Assembly (NCBI GenBank): GCA_030754315.1
Contig: JASMAO010000166.1
Location: forward strand, 1-5,283
DNA from: SAR202 cluster bacterium
GTDB lineage: Bacteria > Chloroflexota > Dehalococcoidia > Lucifugimonadales > JASMAO01
Reading direction: 5' to 3'
DNA: 5,283 bases
The notes below the pieces were generated by a model that made no database searches, was not told where the DNA came from, and saw only the letters and a program-made list of their open reading frames with translations. The translations under genes were made by a program, and so were the position numbers. Positions 1 to 5,053 of this stretch are shown piece after piece; position 1 is the first letter of the stretch, and each line of letters opens with the position of its first letter.

Positions 1-1
1 A

Positions 2-289
2 GCCATTCTCAAAGCAGAGGGGCAGCGCCAGGCCGAAATATTATCAGCGGAGGGGGATCAACAAGCGGCGGTCTTACGTGCAGAAGGTTTCAGCGCGGCA
101 TTGGATAAGATAGATGGAGTAGCTCAGAAAATTGACTCTAAGACATTAGGCTTACAGTACTTCGATACTCTTAAAGATCTAGGTTCAAGCGCCGCAACCA
201 AGTTTATATTCCCCATGGAATTTACCAGTTTACTGAATCCACTGATGAAAATGGTCCAAAATAACGACCAAGAAAGTGGGAAAAAGTAA
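2..289 (+). CDS. SPFH/band-7 (stomatin/prohibitin-like) protein, C-terminal part only
   Basis: The 5' part of this gene lies outside the window. The frame is open from base 2 and gives 95 residues before a TAA stop. The visible part starts with three 11-residue repeats, each carrying the core AEG: AILKAEGQRQA, EILSAEGDQQA and AVLRAEGFSAA. This is the alanine/glutamate-rich coiled coil that follows the SPFH domain in stomatins, slipins and QmcA-like proteins. Next come a segment with LGLQYFDTLKDLG and the motif TKFIFPMEF, which matches the S/TKI(V)-hydrophobic-P ending of the family, and a short polar tail. Family members oligomerise on the cytoplasmic membrane and act in membrane microdomains or protease regulation; the exact role here is unknown. 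The N-terminal membrane anchor and SPFH domain cannot be checked. An nfeD-like partner often lies next to such genes and would be upstream, outside the window. The gene converges on uvrC. Confidence 0.8.
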   Translation, partial: AILKAEGQRQAEILSAEGDQQAAVLRAEGFSAALDKIDGVAQKIDSKTLGLQYFDTLKDLGSSAATKFIFPMEFTSLLNPLMKMVQNNDQESGKK

Positions 290-383
290 ATATATGGAAA
301 GCTCAAAAATGGAAACTGCACAGTCGGGTCTTGTGTAAAGCTAAGACGGAAGGAAGGTCCGAGGTTCATCGCAGCACTTCTAC

Positions 384-406
384 AAGAGGCTCTAGAGCTG
401 CTCTTT
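384..406. terminator. Hairpin over the uvrC stop codon, possible shared terminator
   Basis: AAGAG (384-388) can pair with CTCTT (401-405), and inside it GCT (389-391) pairs with AGC (396-398) around the loop CTAG, leaving a 2-nt bulge. The central ten bases GCTCTAGAGC form a perfect palindrome that contains the uvrC stop codon. The hairpin lies about 95 nt after the SPFH stop and at the very end of uvrC, so it could end transcription in either direction. The run after it on the plus strand (CTCTTTAATC) is only weakly T-rich, and the minus-strand side has no T run, so a canonical intrinsic terminator is not established. Confidence 0.3.
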
Positions 407-2311
407 AATCGTACGAGCTAACATGAGAGTCATACCGGGGATTGCGACGATGTCGTCTATGGCGGCCTGCCGTACCCCTTCAACTGATCCGAATGTTTTC
501 AAAAGCATGCGGCGGCGTTTTAAGCCAATACCGGGTATTTGATCGATTGCAGACCTTACGCTGGTTTTTGATCTTCGTTGTCGGTGATATGTGATCGCAA
601 ATCGGTGCGCTTCATCCCTTAGTTGCTGAACGAGGTATAGTGCATTTGATTTCCTCGGAAGGAGGACCGGCTCCGGTATATGAGGTACGAATAGTTCTTC
701 ATTATCCTTGGCCAAACTGGCGAGTGGCACGAAGTCGATACCGAGTTCAAGCAGAACCTGTAGAGCCGCTCCTAAATGACCTTTTCCCCCGTCGATCAGA
801 ACGAGATCAGGGATTATTTGCCACGGTACTCCTTTGTCTGAGTTAGCTGCCTCCAGTCCGCTTGGATTACTTCCCATTGCCTCGTGGTTGCTACTCTTAC
901 TCATACGCTGGAATCGTCGGCTGAGGATCTCCCGCATCATCGAATAGTCATCAATGCCATCTACAGTGCGAATCTTGAATCTTCGGTAGTCTGACGACTG
1001 TCGTTTACCGTTGACGAACACCACCATACTTCCTACGGCATTTGTCCCTTGGAGATTGGATATGTCGTAGCACTCGATACGCGTAGGAACCCGGGGTAGG
1101 CTAAGTGCTTCCTGTAATTCTTCAAGTGCGCCGGTAAGACCGCTGGTTACTTTGTCCTTGACCGCACGCTGTTTGAGGCCATTCGCTGCATTTTCGGCGA
1201 CCATACTGATTAAATTTCGCTTTTCCCCACGTTGGGGTACAAGTACCTTGACCTTGCCGCCTCGCTTGTCTGTGAGCCAGCACTCTATGCCTGGAGCATC
1301 TTCTAGATGATGTTGGAGCAATATCAACCCCGGCACATATGGATTCGCGTCGTAAAATTGTTTGACAAAGGCTGTAACTATCTCCGATGAATCAGTGTCA
1401 TTGGTACCAGCCATCATGAAGCCGTCTTTTCCTATCACCTTTCCATTCCGAACGAAAAAAATCTCTATCCACGTTTCGGTATCACCTTTTGCCAGGGCGA
1501 TTGCATCGAAACTCTGCCGAGAGTTGAGCAGCACCTTTTGGCCAGCCTGGACACTGTGGATCGCCTTAATTTGGTCTCGTAGTACCGCCGCATTCTCAAA
1601 TTCGAGATCGTTGGAAGCCTTTTCCATCCGGCTTGTAATTGATTTCACTACGCTTTTGGTTTGGCCTCTCATGAACAAAGTGACTTCATCGATGATTTCG
1701 CCATATCGTTCCTTGCTAGCGGCCCCTATACATGGGCCCACACATCTATTGATGTGGTAATCAAGACATGGTCTTGAATCAGTCCCAGTGATCTGTTTTG
1801 TACAAGACCTGTAAGGGAAAAGCTTTTTAAGTAATGCAAGGGTTTTCCTCACGCTGCTAGCACTGGCGAATGGACCAAAATAACGTGCGCCGTCATTACC
1901 CACGTTGCGGGTTACGTACACCTGTGGGAAGTCTTCAGTGATGTCTATTTTGATAAATGAATAGCTTTTATCATCTTTCAACCGGGCGTTAAAAACAGGT
2001 TGATGCCGTTTGATGAGATTTGATTCGAGGAGGACAGCTTCTTGATCGGATCCGGCAATTATGAAATCAAAGTCAGCTATCTTGCTCACCAATATGCGTA
2101 TCTTCGGCTCCAACCTCGCCGGATTGGCAAAATAAGAACGGAGTCTGTTTCTGAGGTTCGATGCTTTACCCACGTATAATGCGGTCCCATCTCGGTCCCG
2201 CATAATGTATACGCCAGGTTTTGTAGGGGTGGCCTTCAACTGCTCGGAGAAGATTTTTCGTCCTACAGGCAAATCTTTTCTGGCAACAGGATCACCAAAG
2301 TCTCGAGTCAT
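392..2311 (-). CDS. uvrC: UvrABC excinuclease subunit C (UvrC)
   Basis: UvrC (639 residues, typical size) makes the 3' and then the 5' incision at UvrA/UvrB-marked lesions in nucleotide-excision repair. All expected domains are present and uninterrupted. The N-terminal GIY-YIG nuclease spans about 28-110, with GVY 33-35, YVG 46-48, the arginine-rich NLRNRLRSYF, E96 and N108. Four cysteines at 170, 182, 190 and 194 have the 12/8/4 spacing of the iron-sulfur site described in E. coli UvrC. A UVR motif that contacts UvrB lies around 219-251. The RNase H-like 5' nuclease follows with likely triad D416 (ECYDISN), D507 (LIDGGKG) and H569 (DEAHR). Two helix-hairpin-helix motifs fill 587-639 (IPGIG, IPGM). 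A polar, low-complexity insert at about 470-494 lengthens the RNase H domain. The ATG is supported by an in-frame TAA four codons upstream; no Shine-Dalgarno sequence is seen. About 18 residues precede the usual family start, so a later start is possible. It is probably the last gene of the xerC operon. Confidence 0.97.
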   Translation of the reverse strand: MTRDFGDPVARKDLPVGRKIFSEQLKATPTKPGVYIMRDRDGTALYVGKASNLRNRLRSYFANPARLEPKIRILVSKIADFDFIIAGSDQEAVLLESNLIKRHQPVFNARLKDDKSYSFIKIDITEDFPQVYVTRNVGNDGARYFGPFASASSVRKTLALLKKLFPYRSCTKQITGTDSRPCLDYHINRCVGPCIGAASKERYGEIIDEVTLFMRGQTKSVVKSITSRMEKASNDLEFENAAVLRDQIKAIHSVQAGQKVLLNSRQSFDAIALAKGDTETWIEIFFVRNGKVIGKDGFMMAGTNDTDSSEIVTAFVKQFYDANPYVPGLILLQHHLEDAPGIECWLTDKRGGKVKVLVPQRGEKRNLISMVAENAANGLKQRAVKDKVTSGLTGALEELQEALSLPRVPTRIECYDISNLQGTNAVGSMVVFVNGKRQSSDYRRFKIRTVDGIDDYSMMREILSRRFQRMSKSSNHEAMGSNPSGLEAANSDKGVPWQIIPDLVLIDGGKGHLGAALQVLLELGIDFVPLASLAKDNEELFVPHIPEPVLLPRKSNALYLVQQLRDEAHRFAITYHRQRRSKTSVRSAIDQIPGIGLKRRRMLLKTFGSVEGVRQAAIDDIVAIPGMTLMLARTIKEQL

Positions 2312-2323
2312 TGGAATGGGTTA

Positions 2324-2352
2324 ACTATCTTCTAAGTTATTACTTCTGGGAA
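2324..2352 (-). promoter_or_regulatory. Weak candidate promoter for uvrC
   Basis: On the minus strand, TTCCCA (2347-2352, four of six matches to the -35 consensus) and GATAGT (2324-2329, four of six to the -10 consensus) are separated by 17 nt. Transcription would start about 5 nt before the uvrC ATG, which would fit the lack of a Shine-Dalgarno sequence there. Both boxes are weak, and uvrC may simply be read from the upstream xerC promoter. Confidence 0.25.
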
Positions 2353-2379
2353 CCGCTCGTGGAGTTCCTCCACTTCCAG
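2346..2379 (-). other. Two-tier hairpin between the small membrane gene and uvrC
   Basis: GTGGAG (2359-2364) pairs perfectly with CTCCAC (2368-2373) over a 3-nt loop. An outer arm, CTGGGAA (2346-2352) with TTCCAG (2374-2379), adds six pairs with one extra G and a 6-nt bulge. The same stretch holds the inverted repeat GGAAC-N10-GTTCC (2349-2368), which overlaps the candidate uvrC -35 box. No T run follows on the minus strand, so it does not look like an intrinsic terminator. It could be an RNA processing or stability element, an attenuator, or a protein-binding site; the sequence alone does not decide. Confidence 0.35.
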
Positions 2380-2418
2380 ACAGTTCGGATGCACGGTATT
2401 AATTTTTCAAGCTCATAC

Positions 2419-2760
2419 CTAGCCAAGGACGAATGTGAGTGCCACAAGAAGAGCCACTATCAGTCCAGTGAGTAAGCCAATCTGTCGCAATTCCACATTT
2501 AGATAAGCTGGCGCAGCAACCGCCTCTCCGGAGTTGTTCAGTTGTGCGCGTCTGGGTCGATGAGATGGGCCTGCATCAGTGCCCGTTTGGGTTTTTCCGA
2601 TAGTGGTTGAGGCAGGTGGTGGGGAAGAGATATCCGTCTCAGTCTCCAATGGGGTTGGTATGATGCCAGCGGTTGTTACCGCTGGCGCACCTTTCCCACG
2701 TCGTTTTTTTTGGTTTAACTTCGCCTGCTTTGAAGCCGCCTTTGAGGATTTACTCGGCAT
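2419..2760 (-). CDS. Small single-pass membrane protein of unknown function
   Basis: I do not recognise a named family for this 113-residue protein. Residues 1-24 are very basic (MPSKSSKAASKQAK... QKKRRGKG). Residues 25-85 are rich in Pro, Thr, Ser and Ala and look disordered. One hydrophobic helix at about 93-112 (IGLLTGLIVALLVALTFVLG) ends the protein. The pattern is that of a tail-anchored protein with its basic part in the cytoplasm, possibly touching nucleic acid or anionic lipid; this is inference. It is likely a real gene: a perfect AGGAGG lies 5 nt before the ATG, it starts 23 bp after the xerC stop on the same strand, and the amino-acid pattern is organised into clear zones. I have an impression that short proteins with a similar DLR-x-IG plus membrane-helix ending occur in Chloroflexota, but cannot verify it. 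The plus-strand reading frame over the same bases lacks such support. Confidence 0.75.
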   Translation of the reverse strand: MPSKSSKAASKQAKLNQKKRRGKGAPAVTTAGIIPTPLETETDISSPPPASTTIGKTQTGTDAGPSHRPRRAQLNNSGEAVAAPAYLNVELRQIGLLTGLIVALLVALTFVLG

Positions 2761-2765
2761 CTCTT

Positions 2766-2771
2766 CCTCCT
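2766..2771 (-). promoter_or_regulatory. Strong ribosome binding site of the small membrane protein
   Basis: The minus strand reads AGGAGG, a full match to the anti-Shine-Dalgarno core, 5 nt before the ATG at 2760. It is the best ribosome binding site in the window and fixes this start. It also suggests the small protein may be translated more strongly than its neighbours xerC and uvrC, which lack one. Confidence 0.8.
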
Positions 2772-2783
2772 AGTGTTGACCTT

Positions 2784-3677
2784 TCATGAAGCCCTGGGAT
2801 GTGCTTTGTCATATTCTGATTTTACATATTCTGACGTCAGGTGTGTGTACACCTGTGTTGTTGCAATGTTGGCATGGCCGAGCAACTCTTGAACGTGTCT
2901 CAGCGGGGCTCCCCCTTTGAGTAGATGTGTTGCAAAACTATGACGGAGTGTGTGAGGCGTAATTCTGCCCTCCAACCCGGCGTTCTCGGATAACTTCTTA
3001 AGGATCAACCAGAAGCCTTGCCGTGTCAACCTGTCACCTCTGGTATTCAGAAAAACAGCCTTTTGAGAGCGCCGTCCTTCCAGCTTTGGGCGTCCCTTAT
3101 TCATATAACCAGAGACGGCTAAGGTAGCTAGGTGGTGAACAGGAACAAGCCTCTCTTTTGATCCTTTGCCAAAACATCTTACATAGCCACGTTCCAGATC
3201 GATGTTTTCCAGATCCAATCGTATCAACTCGGAGACACGCATGCCGCTGGCGTACATCAGCTCTAACATGGCGCGGTTTCTAAGTTCCTCAGCGGTGTCT
3301 CCTGCAGAAGATTCCAAAAGTGACTCGATTTCTTCCTCTTCAAGTACATTTGGAAGTGAGAGGCCTCGACGTGGCGAATTGATGTGTTTTGTCGGATCTG
3401 TATCTATCAGCCCTTCTTCCAAAAGGAATGAGAAAAGGGACTTGAATGCCGCGATCTTGCGTGTGCGGGTACTATCTGAATATCCGCGTTGACCAAGTGC
3501 ACCCACTACGGTGATCACCGCCCTCTCGTCGAGGGTTCTCCAAGAACTGGGCATCTTTTCGGCCGTCAAGAAGTTGGCAATCTGGAAAAGATCGTTCCGG
3601 TAGGCCTTAATGGTGTGTTCGGAAACTCCTCTCTCAACGGTTAGGTAGTTGAGAAAATTGTTTACATCCGATTGCAT
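2784..3677 (-). CDS. xerC: XerC/XerD-type site-specific tyrosine recombinase
   Basis: Xer recombinases cut and rejoin DNA at the chromosomal dif site to resolve chromosome dimers before division. At 297 residues it has almost the length of E. coli XerC and XerD (298). The N-terminal SAM-like core-binding domain covers about 3-88 and the catalytic domain about 108-285. All six catalytic positions are visible: R147 (SGMRVSE), K171 (GKGSKER), H242 and R245 (HTLRHSFATHLL), H268 (LLGHAN) and the nucleophile Y277 (TTQVYTH). Their spacing fits E. coli XerD R148/K172/H244/R247/H270/Y279. The end VQELLGHAN and YDKAHPRA look slightly more XerC-like, but XerC and XerD cannot be told apart safely here. 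It could also be the only Xer protein of the cell. It is a standard housekeeping Xer rather than an integron or phage integrase, since there is no insert and no nearby attachment site or cargo. It is the first gene of a probable operon with the small membrane protein and uvrC, and divergent from lgt. Confidence 0.93.
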   Translation of the reverse strand: MQSDVNNFLNYLTVERGVSEHTIKAYRNDLFQIANFLTAEKMPSSWRTLDERAVITVVGALGQRGYSDSTRTRKIAAFKSLFSFLLEEGLIDTDPTKHINSPRRGLSLPNVLEEEEIESLLESSAGDTAEELRNRAMLELMYASGMRVSELIRLDLENIDLERGYVRCFGKGSKERLVPVHHLATLAVSGYMNKGRPKLEGRRSQKAVFLNTRGDRLTRQGFWLILKKLSENAGLEGRITPHTLRHSFATHLLKGGAPLRHVQELLGHANIATTQVYTHLTSEYVKSEYDKAHPRAS

Positions 3678-3683
3678 ACAAAT

Positions 3684-3692
3684 ATTCTAACA
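3684..3692 (-). promoter_or_regulatory. Extended -10 promoter element of xerC, suggesting a leaderless mRNA
   Basis: The minus strand reads TGTTAGAAT: a TGn extension and TAGAAT, which matches five of six bases of the -10 consensus. Only 6 nt separate it from the xerC ATG at 3677, so transcription would start at or next to the A of the start codon. No Shine-Dalgarno sequence is present, and there is no good -35 box at 16-18 nt, as is common for extended -10 promoters. Confidence 0.5.
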
Positions 3693-3855
3693 CGCACTAT
3701 CGGGATCGAATCCTATGTCCAAGGTGCTTGTGGTGCTATTTTGGCAGCCCTTCGTGTCAATCTTTTAGAGTACCAATGATGTAGGTAGCGGTGTATTTTG
3801 GGTGGCGCCGGTTGAACATGAATAAATTTTGACGCAGGTAATTACTACGTCCTAG
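3693..3855. other. Divergent intergenic region between xerC and lgt
   Basis: No gene or RNA is recognisable here. It holds an imperfect inverted repeat (TTGGCA at 3741-3746 with TGTCAA at 3755-3760, one G-T pair), whose right half read on the minus strand is a perfect TTGACA with no fitting -10 box. A lone TTGACG at 3829-3834 on the plus strand also has no good -10 partner. The divergent layout would allow shared control of xerC and lgt, but no known operator was identified. Confidence 0.4.
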
Positions 3856-3884
3856 TTGACTACGATGACTACGGTAAATACAAT
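3856..3884 (+). promoter_or_regulatory. Sigma-70-type promoter of lgt
   Basis: TTGACT (3856-3861, five of six) and TACAAT (3879-3884, five of six) are separated by exactly 17 nt. The expected start of transcription is near 3891, giving a leader of about 20 nt that contains the weak ribosome binding site AGGATGA (3902-3908, with AGGA ending 6 nt before the ATG). This is the best promoter match in the window. The -35 box and spacer contain the tandem repeat GACTACGAT/GACTACGGT. Confidence 0.7.
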
Positions 3885-3911
3885 CGGCTCACTTCAAGTA
3901 CAGGATGAAGA

Positions 3912-4772
3912 ATGATAGAAATCGATGTTGGGCCATCCCTTTTCTCGGGATTTAACCTAAACTGGCACGGAATTTTTAGTTTCATAGCAGTTGGGGCAGC
4001 GGTGATTTTGGTAGGCCGATGGGCACGTCTTCGCGGTCTTGATCCGGACGACATCTATTCAATTGCCATATGGGCAATTATTGGCGGAATAGTGGGGGCA
4101 CGAATTGTACATGTTGTCGACAATTGGGCTGATATATATTCGCAGCGACCATCTCAGATAATCGCGATTTGGAATGGGGGCATAGGTGTCTGGGGAGGTA
4201 TAATAGGCGGGTTCTTCGGCGGGGCATTGTACGCCTGGAGGGCAGGACATCCTATTGGCATTATCGCGGATATCACTGCTCCAGCAATGCTATTTGGTCA
4301 ATCAATCGGACGATTAGGTGACATAGTTAATGGCGAACACTGTGCCAAGGCGGCCGACTATTTTCTTGGATTCGTTTGGACCCATCCCTATACAAACGCT
4401 CGGTCGTGCCCCACGGGTTGGGGTGATCAGTTATACGCTCAGCCAGTGATTCTTTTCGAGATTCTTTGGAACACTGCGGCGTTGGTAATAATTTGGAAAC
4501 TTCGTGGCCGGCTTAAACCTGACGGCATGTTGTTTGTTTTATACCTAGCACTGTATGCGATAGGGAGATTTGGGATCACATTCCTCCGCTTTGACCGGAT
4601 TTGGGCTTTTGGGATGCAGGAGGCGCATTATATTGCTCTCTTGGTGCTGGCTATTACTGTGCCTCTACTGGTGGTGAAAGCTCGCTTTACTGGGAATTTT
4701 GCAACAGTTAATGGATTAGGTGCTGTATCGAAAAATCCCCGCTCCGGGCGCCGGCGCAAGATCCGTAACTGA
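3912..4772 (+). CDS. lgt: Prolipoprotein diacylglyceryl transferase (Lgt)
   Basis: Lgt moves a diacylglyceryl group from phosphatidylglycerol to the lipobox cysteine of prolipoproteins, the first step of lipoprotein maturation in the cytoplasmic membrane. The 286-residue length is typical. About seven hydrophobic segments can be seen (roughly 20-36, 51-70, 86-108, 117-135, 177-196, 205-222, 239-257), followed by a basic tail (RSGRRRKIRN). Family landmarks are the glycine-rich NGGIGVWGGIIGG (88-100), the signature GRLGDIVNGEH (133-143) and the GRF motif (218-220). R134, E142 and R219 correspond to E. coli R143, E151 and R239. By motif alignment several other positions differ from E. coli: Y26 is H19, H103 is W94, N146 is D137, G154 is A145 and E243 is T223, and the usual HPxQLYE is QPVILFE (177-183). 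The frame is intact, so this looks like a divergent lineage rather than decay. Its own promoter and AGGATGA support the ATG. Known Lgt inhibitors or kinetics cannot be assumed to apply. Confidence 0.9.
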   Translation: MIEIDVGPSLFSGFNLNWHGIFSFIAVGAAVILVGRWARLRGLDPDDIYSIAIWAIIGGIVGARIVHVVDNWADIYSQRPSQIIAIWNGGIGVWGGIIGGFFGGALYAWRAGHPIGIIADITAPAMLFGQSIGRLGDIVNGEHCAKAADYFLGFVWTHPYTNARSCPTGWGDQLYAQPVILFEILWNTAALVIIWKLRGRLKPDGMLFVLYLALYAIGRFGITFLRFDRIWAFGMQEAHYIALLVLAITVPLLVVKARFTGNFATVNGLGAVSKNPRSGRRRKIRN

Positions 4773-5053
4773 ACCTCGTTACTGCTTCACGTTCCTGGTT
4801 TAGGAAACGGGCATCCTAACTCAAGACAAATCTCGCTTTGGAAGATTTTTGGATACCTCGTGTTCAGAGACGTCTTCCCAAAAGATGGAAACGACCAGAC
4901 GCCAGTTCCAAGAGAAGCCGTAAATTTTGTTCCACCTACACGAAACGTTCGTGGAAAGTGCCAACCCCAAAATTCGAGGTTTTGTACGTGTATGCTCAGA
5001 ACCCTGAGAAGAACAGACCTACAGACTAGACCTGTCAAATTCAAGTTACCGTT
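4773..5053. other. Non-coding gap between convergent lgt and recJ
   Basis: No credible gene is seen; the overlapping short frames on both strands lack ribosome binding sites and family motifs. Several small hairpins occur: TTAGGA/TCCTAA (4800-4819, loop 8), CGTCT/AGACG (4871-4901, with inner TCC/GGA), CACGAA/TTCGTG (4939-4953, loop 3) in competition with TTCCAC/GTGGAA (4930-4956), and CTCAG/CTGAG (4995-5008, tetraloop). One or more may end the two transcripts, but none is followed by a proper T run. Confidence 0.5.
4791..4819 (+). terminator. Possible lgt terminator hairpins, mutually exclusive
   Basis: About 20 nt after the lgt stop, TTCCT/AGGAA (4792-4796 with 4802-4806, allowing a shift of one base) and TTAGGA/TCCTAA (4800-4805 with 4814-4819) share the middle arm and cannot form together. 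Stems are short and no T tract follows, so a Rho-independent terminator is only a guess from the position. Confidence 0.2.

Noticed and set aside
328..347. Stem GTCTT/AAGAC after the SPFH gene as a terminator
   Set aside because: Only five pairs with a 10-nt loop and no T tract after it.
348..360. GGAAGGAAGGTCC, recalling the GGAAGGAAG apex of bacterial SRP RNA
   Set aside because: The flanks do not pair as in SRP RNA helix 8, and the whole gap is only 102 bp between two convergent genes.
640..1760. Plus-strand frames opposite uvrC (640-846 and 1362-1760)
   Set aside because: They lie fully inside uvrC, whose domains and catalytic residues are intact; the products look like antisense shadows.
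2349..2368. SOS (LexA) box before uvrC
   Set aside because: GGAAC and GTTCC are separated by 10 bp rather than the 4 bp of the known GAAC/GTTC-type LexA site; kept only as an unexplained dyad.
2579..2773. Plus-strand frame opposite the small membrane protein
   Set aside because: The minus-strand frame has a perfect AGGAGG, operon spacing and a clear membrane helix; the plus-strand frame has none of these.
2784..3677. Tyrosine recombinase as a mark of an integrated element or integron
   Set aside because: Length and motifs are those of housekeeping XerC/XerD, there are no attachment-site repeats or cargo genes, and the neighbours are conserved housekeeping genes.
3671..3700. Possible dif site next to xerC (AGTGCGTGTTAG recalls the left arm of dif)
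   Set aside because: Only the GTGCG block agrees; the right arm does not match TTATGTTAAAT, and the similarity over 28 bp is poor. The region is better explained by the xerC -10 element.
3698..3718. Sequence resembling a tRNA T-arm (GGATTCGATCC on the minus strand)
   Set aside because: The flanking bases do not form the 5-bp T stem, and no acceptor, D or anticodon arm is found on either strand.
3755..3760. Perfect minus-strand TTGACA upstream of xerC as its -35 box
   Set aside because: No -10 box lies 15-19 nt downstream, and it is too far from the TAGAAT near the xerC start.
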